64,000 bases of DNA. It comes from Adiantum capillus-veneris (Eukaryota > Streptophyta > Polypodiopsida > Polypodiales > Pteridaceae). The stretch lies in the NCBI GenBank assembly GCA_014529385.2, contig CM043959.1, positions 54,686,253-54,750,252 on the forward strand, given 5' to 3'. A program made the translations under genes and the position numbers. The notes under the pieces were generated by a model, which worked only from the letters and a program-made list of their open reading frames with translations, ran no database searches and had not been told where the DNA came from. Shown one piece after another: positions 24,500-33,345 of the stretch (position 1 is the stretch's first letter; every line of letters begins with the position of its first letter).

Positions 24500-25115
24500 C
24501 CCTACGATATTATTATAAATGTAGAGAACCGTGTCGACTCCACACCATACATATGATTTATTTTTAAAATGGGCACAAGAATCGCAATGTACAAAATGCA
24601 TCTCTCTCCATCTTTAAAAATTATTTTGTGCAAATTTTAACTTCCATACATCTTCTAATGCAAAATCTCATTTGTGATGTGAGGCCGTAGAACTTTTGAC
24701 AAAAGCTTCAAGCAAAGATGCTATGTATACATCAACACAAGCTATGCCATGATGTAAAGTCCACACCACTATCACTTTTCTAATTCTTACCTTGATTGAT
24801 TCACTGTGTAGATAGTGTGAATTAAACAAGATTAGAAATATTGTACCTTTAACCTCATATTGTCTCTTATTTTGGAGGCTTTGTAGCATCTCCCCTTGAG
24901 TCTTAAGCTCCTTGACCTTGTAAGACAACTCAAGTATGGCCTTAATGAATACAGGCAAAATAAAAGTTACACATAGTAATTTTTGAAGATGCAAGGAGAT
25001 GCATTTTGTGCATTGGATTACTTGTGCCCATTAAAAAAAGAAAAAACCATACATATGTATGATGTATATAAGGTGTGACCATTCTCCACGTTTATAATAA
25101 TATTGTAGGGAATGT
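24500..25115. mobile_element. Foldback or MITE-like element with long inverted arms
   Basis: The left arm (about 24500-24640) and the right arm (about 24960-25115) are inverted copies. Shared words in both, read in the same sense, include GATGCATTTTGT, CTTGTGCCCATT and TTTATAATAATAT. The arms are about 130 bp with mismatches and small indels; the interior of about 320 bp has a 108-codon minus frame (24994-24668) with no recognised domain. I see no transposase. The structure would form a large hairpin. Confidence 0.65.
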
Positions 25116-26271
25116 GCCCTTCCCCCGCCACTTTTATCCCATTCAGTGTTGAAGGGGGGATTATGTTTCTCCTCCAGTGTTGGAGGGAATTTCTTATTTC
25201 AACAATTTTAGAGTCGCACGAGGAATAATTCATTACCGTTGATTTATGACGGCTTTTGATATTCAAAAATGCCATGCCGTGGTGTACTCTCCAAGTGTCC
25301 CTTTGTTGAAGTTCTTTAATTCTTGTCGCGCTCTTCTACAATCTTTTCAATATATCTGATGTGGATCGACTACTAAATGTTCCTTTCGTTGTTCCACCAC
25401 CTAGCCACTAGTATGTGCACTGATGATATACCCCATCAAGCACAAACTTGGATGTATAAAATATGGATGCATTACCAAATGAATTCTTCTTGAAACCTAA
25501 CATGTCATACAAACGAATCATAGACCACAAAGTTCTTGAGCGAGATGTTGTTGGTGGGCCCTTTGCATGCCAAGCCAACTATCTTATTGTAATGATAGTG
25601 AGAACCATGAACATAAATGTCATACCATAGGACGGAGTCAACCTTACTATTGATGGAGGCTACGAGAGGTTGTCAATATCTCCAAAAACACACTCAATAC
25701 CTATCTAACACTCAACTACATGTCAAGCACTAAATGCTAACTATGACACAACAAGAAAATCTCTTCAATTCACCAAGCAAACAATTTCCACACAATACAA
25801 AACTTATAGGATGGGTAGGTAGTGTCAAATCCACAAAATCGCAATTAATAGCAGCACGGTAGATTTGACCTAGCCATTTTTAGCCCAGAATGCACCCTAG
25901 AGCTTAGCAATGATGCTTCAACATGAGGGAGTTATGAGCTTGAGAAGAGAAGAGGAGAGTACACAATGTTCTCTGTAATCGCACGTAGCTTCATTTTCCA
26001 AAGTGAACTTCAAAAAGCCTTATGAAAGTTGGCTTTTATACCTTGCCATGAGGTTTTAGGTCAAAAATAAGGAATTAAGGGATCAAGCGTTACAATCTGG
26101 AAGCTTATAGCCCCATTGGAATAGACTCATAAAATTACATTTTCAATAAAGTACTTTCTTTGTGAATCAATAAATTACAAAAATTCATGGCTATAAGTGT
26201 CCATAGTGTATGAAAAAATCAAATAATACATCCTCATTGTGTCTCTAGATCATCTTGTGCTAGCTAAGCTA
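25116..26271 (-). other. Possible 3' LTR remnant, no gene
   Basis: This lies downstream (minus strand) of the polypurine tract at 26290-26278 and should contain that element's 3' LTR. A second LTR to confirm its limits was not found. Confidence 0.35.
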
Positions 26272-26290
26272 GCAACATTCCCTCCCTCCT
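26272..26290 (-). promoter_or_regulatory. Polypurine tract and LTR start of a decayed element
   Basis: On the minus strand AATAGGAGGGAGGGAA is followed by TGTTGCTAGCTTAGCTAGC. This is the tract-plus-TG pattern of a 3' LTR border. The LTR start holds a near-palindrome around GCTAGC. Confidence 0.6.
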
Positions 26291-26299
26291 ATTGTGGGT

Positions 26300-27600
26300 T
26301 GTCCGTGACACAGCTTCAAAAAATGGGATAGTGGTTGGGCTTCCTAGACTTTTTTTACTTATTTAGAGCCTCAAGGGCATCATAGTACTTAATCCGCATC
26401 TTTATGTTGGCTTCTAAAAAACCGCATATCAATCGGATGACTAAGCTCCATAGCGGTGTATGTGATGAAGCATGCTCACAGGTTCTCTGCCATGGGAGCA
26501 AAAATATTAGATTGGAAGGTGAAGAATCCATTGTAGGAGGCCTCTTCAAAAGGTTTGCATATAGTATGAGGGAAAAAACATGACTCGAGCAAAAAATACG
26601 TAGAGTACTTTGTCACTTGGTTGATCAGAGGGATTGTAACATAGCCCTTGATTCCCTTCCAAAAAAGCCATCCATAGTGCATCACTTTGTTCTGCACAAT
26701 GGAAGGTATATATGCATGTGAGGATCATTTTGGCTATCTTGATCATCATAGTACATGCAAGATCAAGGATATGCTTGAAGATCTCCATGGATTCTGTGAG
26801 CGTCTTTATCATGTAATCCTCATTTTCTTGTCCTTTGGGTGGGGCAAGCCATGGGTAATTTAGCTAGGTAGGGTGTTTCTTCAGTAGTTGCTGATGGCTT
26901 CCCTAGATCTTGACTATAGGAATTGGAAAAAAAATAGGGTCCTTGCGGATCTCCAATGGAGCTTGAGTGTATAGAATTGTGTATCTTGGATGCCTCTTTA
27001 ACAATGTCTTTCTCCACATGGGATGTGGGTCTGTATGCATCTGTATTCTGATCCTTGGTTAGTCTTTCCTTGACTTTGAGCACTTCACACTTGATCAGTG
27101 GATAGGGTAGGGATTGCTGATGCCAGGTAGCAGTTTGTTGTGAAGTGAGTTGGGCTACATTAGCAGAATGCAATATTTGGCCTTCCCACTCCATTACCTC
27201 CTTTGAGATATCTGTAGTTTCTTGGAGTATCTGAACCTTGAGCTCCTTTAAGCTCCTGTAGTGAAATTGTCCAGAGGCCGTTTAGATGTTGGATCTATCG
27301 TGTCTTCCTCTGGGATTGTGCCATATGTTTTTGGTGGGACTATGCTTTGTAGGAACTAAAGAGCTTCCATCTCTAGCCCTGCTAGCTCTGTTATAGCTTC
27401 TTCATAAGTTTGTGTTTTCTCTTTGGATTGCAGACTTGATGTGTCTAACTTACCCTGGATCTTTGCTATTTGATTTTGATACTCCTCTTCTTTGTTCATA
27501 AAACTGAGGGAGAGTTCCCTCCTTTGCATTTCCTCTAGCTTCAGTTCTATTTTAAGGTCTTTGCATTGCTTCTCCATCGCTTGGTATTAAAAACTTGTTG
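26300..27600 (-). pseudogene. Broken ORFs of an unidentified LTR element
   Basis: Three minus-strand pieces in different frames: 27577-27356 (73 codons, a Lys/Glu/Gln heptad pattern that predicts a coiled coil), 27194-26820 (124 codons, polar) and 26812-26546 (88 codons, with 'LACTMMIKIAKMILTCIYTFHC', possibly membrane-spanning). They lie between a copia-type LTR piece and a polypurine tract, so they are probably the inside of a decayed LTR retrotransposon. I do not recognise the proteins; they could be a non-standard gag. Confidence 0.45.
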
Positions 27601-27614
27601 TAAAAGACGAGGCC

Positions 27615-27656
27615 ACTTTCAAAACATAGAGAAGGAGAGAGATTTAGCTCTTGCAA

Positions 27657-27705
<49 letters not shown>

Positions 27706-27835
27706 GATGCAGGCAAAAGATTGTACTTCTTCTTCTTCAAAAACTCAAGATAAGAGGTCTACAAAACATAAGGGAAAATACAACATAAAAAAGGGAAACT
27801 AGTACAACGGTTTAGTATAAACTGCTAGTGGGCGA
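27615..27835 (-). repeat. Copia LTR fragment, second locus
   Basis: The reverse complement matches 17470-17690: ACCGTTGTACTAGTTT, the ATGTTGTATTTTC block, the AAGAAGAAGAA run, the GT microsatellite (here CA at 27661-27703) and TTGCAAGAGCT. It directly precedes, on the minus strand, the coiled-coil ORF, so it may be that element's 5' LTR. Confidence 0.7.
27661..27703. repeat. CA microsatellite
   Basis: About 21 CA units at the position equivalent to 17585-17628 in the other copia LTR. Confidence 0.95.
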
Positions 27836-27845
27836 GGTGAGTAGA

Positions 27846-28351
27846 TGTCATAATAACTAATATCTAATTCTCCTAAATGATTTTCTCATGTTAAACTAAT
27901 CATTTAATATGGGGAAGTACCAGGGAGAAAAATCTAGAATATTTGTTAAGCTGGTAGACTGGCCCCAGTAGGGATCCAAAGGAGGGAAAATAGAGATCCA
28001 AAGGGGGGACCATCTTTAAAAGAGCAATGTGCAATAGTGGGCTTTAAAGACCCTAAGGTTCAGCCCATTAAGACTTCCAAAATGATAAGGTTCCAAAATT
28101 CAAATGTTGTGTCCAAAGGTCAAGCACTAGGGAAATTGGATGCTTTGTGTGTATATTAAAAAGTCTTCAAAACTCCTACAAAGGAGGGGGCAAGCCTTGC
28201 AAGTAGGGGATGAAAGAGGAAAACACACACACACACACACACTCACAAGCTTCCTTTACACAAAGGGAATGAGGGACACATGTTAGCTCCCTAGCCCAGA
28301 TGCCCACAAGGTGCACTCAAATCCTATTGGACGGCCATGGAGGTGGACCAA
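27846..28351 (+). repeat. Truncated older chromovirus LTR
   Basis: Begins TGTCATAATAACTAATATC and follows the first 500 bp of the LTR at 37812 with clear divergence, then stops abruptly at 28351, where Penelope-like sequence begins. The remaining 1.1 kb of the LTR is missing. Confidence 0.85.
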
Positions 28352-28431
28352 TTTTGCAAGCAAGCTTAACACATCATTTCCAAGCCTCCTATGTGGTCAA
28401 AAGTGAAATTTGACTTTCAGATCTGGTCTTC

Positions 28432-28677
28432 AGACATCATACGCATATAATGTCTATTTGCTCATAATGAAGTAAATTTCACTCTAGAGGTTCCTCACTA
28501 CAGAGGCAACTCACAGCAAGTTTCATAATTGAATTTTGACACTTTTTGAGCAAGTTATGGCTAATACAAGCAATTTGGCCTAGATGCTCCCTAAATGTTG
28601 TGCATCACAAGGGTACACTCAAATGTAACTTTTGACGCTAGATCTGGTCTCTAAGACTTCATATGCGTATGATGTCT
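28432..28677. repeat. Palindromic motifs of the partial PLE unit
   Basis: Two degenerate 24-bp palindromes at 28432-28455 and 28654-28677, of the same family as the perfect one at 31649-31672. Confidence 0.75.
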
Positions 28678-28812
28678 TTTGCTCATATTTTAGTTATGTT
28701 TCTACCAGAGGTGCCCCTTAGTGTGTGGAACAAGAATATGTGCTCACAGCTTTCAATAAATAAATAAATTAAGAAATACCAAGTGTGCGGAACACTCTAG
28801 CTTAATGTTGGG

Positions 28813-28825
28813 CGGGGGGGGGGGG
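28813..28825. repeat. Poly-G tract
   Basis: A run of 13 G, 30 bp from the ribozyme-like motif; the equivalent tract at 32390-32418 is about 29 G. Confidence 0.9.
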
Positions 28826-28852
28826 AGAAGTTGGGGGGACAAACCAAACGCA

Positions 28853-28877
28853 TTTCCCTCTTTAGAGAGCTCATCAG
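28853..28877 (-). ncRNA. Hammerhead-ribozyme-like core, copy A
   Basis: On the minus strand: CTGATGA (28877-28871), a hairpin GCTCT-CTAA-AGAGG, then GAAA (28856-28853). This is the order of the hammerhead catalytic core (CUGAUGA, stem II, GAAA). The closing stem II pair is G/G here. A 2-bp stem III could follow (A-N-loop-G-U), as is usual for hammerheads of Penelope-like elements. Stem I pairing is weak by eye, so activity is doubtful. Confidence 0.6.
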
Positions 28878-29417
28878 TGGTGTTTCCAGGGAGATTGGAG
28901 ATTGTAAAGAAGCTTTGGGAAGGGAGTAGGGGTTTTTTTAAGTAGGGTTACTTTAGGAGGGAAGATGTTTGAAAAAAAAGGGGCAAGTAGGTTTAGAAAT
29001 TTGAAATTTGGAATTTGGAATACCAAGAGGATTAAGTCTTGTTTTGTGTGAAAGTGACATGAGATTGAATGCTAAGGGTGACCCTTATTTCAAATAGGTT
29101 TTAAGAGGGACAATAGAGTTTCAACTAGGGTGAGTTAGTTATGTGGGGAGGGTTTTAAACAGAAATTTAGTGCGAAGGAGTCTTACCAAAAAATAGGTAA
29201 ACTTATAAAAGGATTCCAGGGATTGGTTTCAGTTTGATAAAGCTTGGGTAGAACAGTAAGGGGTATGCCCGCGATACTTGTTTAGGTAGGGAGAGAAAAA
29301 ATTTATTCTGTAGTAAAGTAGTGACAAAGGAGAAAAAATTATTTTTTTTTGGGTAAAATATTGACAACGAAGGTTAAGAGTAGTGGCAGAGGAGGTTTAG
29401 AGTAGTGACCAAAAAAG

Positions 29418-29595
29418 GTTTTGCCCATAAGTGGGGTACAAAAAGGTTTTGCTATAAGTGGGGTACAACAAGAGGGGTTTTGCTCATACGTGGGGCACAA
29501 AAAATGGTTTTTCTCATAAGTGGGGTACAAAAGATGGTCTTGGTCATAAGTGGGGTACAAAAAAAAGGCTTGGATCATAATTAGGGTACAAAGAC
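29418..29595 (-). repeat. PLE tail minisatellite, minus copy
   Basis: About six degenerate units of roughly 28-30 bp with the core TACCCCACTTATGAGCAAAAC (21 bases shared loosely; best word CCCCACTTATGAGC) on the minus strand, just 3' of the RT. The same tail is at 53322-53492. Confidence 0.85.
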
Positions 29596-29866
29596 GGGCT
29601 AGATAGTGACAAAGTATGGGTATACTTTGATGGGGGGCAAGCGGTGATAAAATGCACCGAAGTAGTATGATCCATCAACCTGTACAGATAAGGTAAAAGC
29701 AAACGAGGGTAAGTTAGGATAGGTTAAATGTCAATATTGTGCATAAGGTTTGTTTTTGAGGAGTGTATGTAAATTGGGTCCGGTGGTCCAACGTGTGATG
29801 GGTTTATCTAGGTGGAAGAGAAGTTGGAGAATTTTGGCAAGCTTGATGGATAGATTTACCAATTAC

Positions 29867-30960
29867 TCAAGAGGGTTTAATTTTTCTAGTTTCAGGGGTA
29901 AAAGGTATTTTAAAGATGGTTGGAAAGGGGTGGTTTTTTATTGAGGAAGGTTTTATAAAGAGTTTTTTCCTTTCTAAATAAGAGATTGAGTTGAATACTT
30001 TGAGAAGCACTTGCCTAGGATAGCCTCTTTTCCTGAGTCTAATGAAAAAGAGGTTCCTTGTGTTAAGGTAGTATTCAAAGGAGCTTTCTCTCATAATGTA
30101 CCTTCTAAGTTCTGACTTGATGAAGGCTAATTTCTGGTGGGTAGGATGCCAAGAGATCCATGGTATATAGTGGAAAGAGTTTAGAGGTTTTTGTTAGCAA
30201 TTAGAGTCTAGGATGCCGTCGGTTCAAAATTTGGGTCCCTTGAAGAAGTGGATGTCTAGGATTGTGGCTTGATTGGTAGAAATAGAGGGGATGATTTTTA
30301 TGTGTTCAAGCAAAGTCCCCGCATCTATGTTGAGGGCAAGTGTTAAAGATTCGATAGGGCCTGACCATACTCCAAAGTCATCATCTATGAATCTTTTGAA
30401 GTATGCCAGGTTTGGGTCATTAAGAAGTGGGGATTGGGATTCTAGGTGGCAAAGGAAAAGACAAGCATAGACCACGGCAAAATTGGATCCCATAGTTGTG
30501 CCTTTGATTTTCTTGAAAACTCTATTTTTGAAACAAATGTAGTGTTGTGTAAGGATGAGGGTATAAAGAGAGATGATGAAGTTGGTCTTTGGAGGATCGA
30601 AGTGTTTACAAATGGTTTTTTAGAGCATGGACTCCTTGCTAGGTTCTGTGATAATTTCTAGAGAGGGATTGTCTTTGGGTGGTTTTCAATAGGGTTTGGG
30701 TAATTTAAATGGAGAAAAGGAGGGGGTTTTTTTGGCTTTGAAGAAATCTTTAAGGTGTAAGTTTCTTCCTAAGCTTTCATGTGCTTCTAGGAGGTGTTTG
30801 GGTGTAGGATTGGGAGGAGGTGGGATGTACTTGAGACCCAAGTTCAAGCATTTGTCTTCATTAAAAGTGAGGGGACGTGTGGTGAGGTTATGTACAAAGC
30901 TTAAAGATAGGGTATTATCAAAAGAGTAGGCTGCTTGCTTAACAAAAATTTTGAGTTTGT
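29867..30960 (-). pseudogene. Penelope-type reverse transcriptase, decayed
   Basis: Two minus-strand pieces. 30493-30224 holds 'YFKRFIDDDFGVW', the PLE RT motif C with the catalytic 'DD', followed by 'ILDIHFFKGPKF'. 30094-29867 holds the thumb-like 'FIRLRKRGYPRQVLLKVFNSISYL'. The upstream palm with motif A is deleted in this copy. A stop and frameshift separate the pieces. Confidence 0.8.
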
Positions 30961-31273
30961 ACTCGTGTGGGTTGGTAAGAGGGAGCCAAAATTTATTCCT
31001 TCTCCTTGAGTTTTTGCATATAGCGGTCCTATTGCCCGCAAGATTTTCTCTTGGCTATACCTGACTCAATTTGGAGTTGTCTATCAAAAGTTAGAGCAGT
31101 TTTGGTGAACTACACTTGAAACAGCACTCAAAACAGTTTCAGGATCAAGGATTTTTGCTTGTATCTTGACCAAATGTGACCCAAATTTATTGAAACTTGG
31201 TCACTAGGCATCTTTATAGTGCTTAACACTTCTAGAATCTCACTATGAGTTTTCACCTCCAAATTAGGACCAG

Positions 31274-32245
31274 AGACATCATACGCGTAAGAAGTCTATG
31301 TGCTCAAAATTTGACAAAATTTGGTATGTGAGTTGTCCTTGATGTCCTCTACACACGGGAAGTTTCAGTTTGTGAATTTGACCTTTATTTTGACACTTGA
31401 GACATTGTACGCGTATAAAGTCTTTTGTGGCAGAATGAGGTGACTTTTGTTGCACTGATTCCTTATCACTTAAGCAACTCTCAGCAAGTTAAGACCAATA
31501 CAAGCCTAAATCTGCAGTTTTCTGTCTTTTGCTCTTTGCAAGCCCAAATGAGCTCCACATTCTATGAAATTTTAACTAGAGACTTCTTTTATGCTCTAGG
31601 ACACTGAGGTATACTCAAATGTTTGATATGACCCAGATCTGGCCTATGAGACTTTATACGCGTATAAAGTCTAATGGCTCAAAATTCACTTATATTTCTA
31701 CCCAGTGTGCTCCTTGATGCATGCCACAAGAATATGTGATCATAGCAAATTTTGGATGTCAAAATTGCTCAAAATCACATCTTTTTCACCTTTCCAGTCT
31801 TGTATCTGCATAATTCTCTTTAAATACAAAAGTATGTGTCCAAATGAGTTGCAATTTTGCCAGCAAGCTTAACACATCATTTCCAGCCCTCATATGTGGT
31901 CAAAACTGAAATTTGACTTTCAGATCTGGCCTTCAGACATCATACACGTATAATGTTTATCTGCTCAGAATGAAGTGAATTCCACTCTAGAGGTTCCTCA
32001 CTACACTAGCATCTGACAACAAGTTTCAAAATTGAATTTTGACACTTTTTGAGCAAGTTATGGTGGCTAATACAAGCTTTCACTTGCCTAGATCCGTCTT
32101 TTGGCCTTTGCAAGCCCAAAAGTGATCCAAATTTGATGAAATTTGGCCGTGATGCTCCCTAAATGCTGTGCATCACAAGGGTACACTCATATGTAACTTT
32201 TAACCCCAGATCTGGTCTCTAAGACTTCATACGCGTATGATGTAT
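31274..32245. repeat. Array of degenerate repeats each with a palindrome
   Basis: Five 24-bp palindromic sites at 31274-31297, 31400-31423, 31649-31672 (perfect, core TATACGCGTATA), 31935-31958 and 32222-32245. They sit in loosely similar units of about 130-290 bp that also share 'CAGATCTGG' before the site and 'GCTCA' after it. This fills the region 5' of the RT. Confidence 0.8.
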
Positions 32246-32389
32246 TTTGCTCAGATTTTACTTATGTCTCTACCAGAGGCACCCCTTAGTGTGTGGAACA
32301 AGAATATGTGCTCACAGCTCTCAATAAATAAATAAATTAAGAAAGACCAAGCGTGCGGAACACTCTAGCTTAATGTTGGATGGGGGCGC

Positions 32390-32418
32390 GGGGGGGGGGG
32401 GGGGGGGGGGGGGGGGGG
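32390..32418. repeat. Long poly-G tract
   Basis: About 29 G in a row (with GCGC just before). On the PLE sense strand it is poly-C. Confidence 0.9.
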
Positions 32419-32444
32419 AAGTTGGGGGTGAGAAACCAAACGCG

Positions 32445-32469
32445 TTTCGCTCTTTAGAGAGCTTATCAA
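32445..32469 (-). ncRNA. Hammerhead-ribozyme-like core, copy B
   Basis: On the minus strand: TTGATAA (32469-32463), a perfect stem II hairpin GCTCT-CTAA-AGAGC, then GAAA (32448-32445) and C. Stem II and GAAA are better kept here than in copy A, while the CUGAUGA box is mutated at two positions. The two copies together give a consensus with all core parts. Confidence 0.6.
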
Positions 32470-32884
32470 TGGTGTTTCCAGGGAGATTGGAGATTGTAAA
32501 GAAGTTTTGGGAAGGGAGTAGGGGTTTGTTTAAGTAGGGTGAGTTTAGGAGGGAAGATGTGTGAAAAAAAAGGGGCAAGTAGGTTTAGAAATTTGAAATT
32601 TGGAATTCCAAAAGGCTTAAGTCTTGTTTTGTGTGAAAGTGACATGAGATTGAATGCTAAGGGTGAGCCTTATTTGACATAGGTTTTAAGAGGGAGAATA
32701 GAGTTTCAACTAGGGTGAGTTAGTTATGTGGGGAGGGTTTTAAACAGAAATTTATTGCGAAGGATTCTTACCAAAAAATAGGTAATACTTATGGAAGGAT
32801 TCCAAACATTGGTTTTAGTTTGATAAAGCTTTGAGTAGAATAGTAAGGGGTATGAGCGATACTTGTTTACTTCGTTAGCGTAGC

Positions 32885-33345
32885 AGCCAAAATTGCAATG
32901 CTGCCCTCTCCTTAACCCACGTGGTTGATCCTATTTTCAAAAATCTGGCTTCTCGACGTTGTCGATTCTTTTATTTAACGTTTTATTTTTCATCTACACT
33001 CAGTTTTTCATCCCAAATAGATGCGAAGCGAGGGCCTCTCTCCAGATGCACAATCACCTACACAAGCATAGATGCAATCACCTACGCAACATCTTATTTA
33101 TGTACGATGTAATCACAAAATCGCAATGCTGCCCTCTCCTTAACCCACGTGGCTGCTCCTATTTTCAAAAATCTGGCTTCTCAAGCGTTGTCGATTCTTT
33201 TATTTAACGTTTTTATTTTCATCTACACTCAGTTTTTCGTCCCAGATAGATTCGAAGTGAGGGCCTCTCTCCAGATGCACAATCACCTACACAAGCATAG
33301 ATGCAATCACCTACGCAACATCTTATTTATGTACGATGTACCACG
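32885..33345 (+). repeat. 230-bp tandem duplication with PPR-type start
   Basis: 32885-33115 and 33118-33345 are near-identical ('AATGCTGCCCTCTCC', 'CACAATCACCTACACAAGC'). A third, shorter copy lies near 35490-35660. Confidence 0.85.

Larger units (their letters stand above)
28352..32872 (-). mobile_element. Penelope-like retroelement, minus copy with partial tandem unit
   Basis: On the minus strand one unit runs from 32872 to about 29285, followed by the first 0.9 kb of a second unit (29284-28352), giving the head-to-tail arrangement ('pseudo-LTRs') typical of Penelope-like elements. The unit has a G/C-tract and ribozyme-like segment, a palindrome-rich repeat region, a broken RT and a 30-bp minisatellite tail. 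About 570 bp of the RT N-terminal region present in the other copy (about 51690-52260) is missing between 30625 and 30655. No GIY-YIG endonuclease is visible after the RT, so it looks endonuclease-lacking. Confidence 0.8.
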
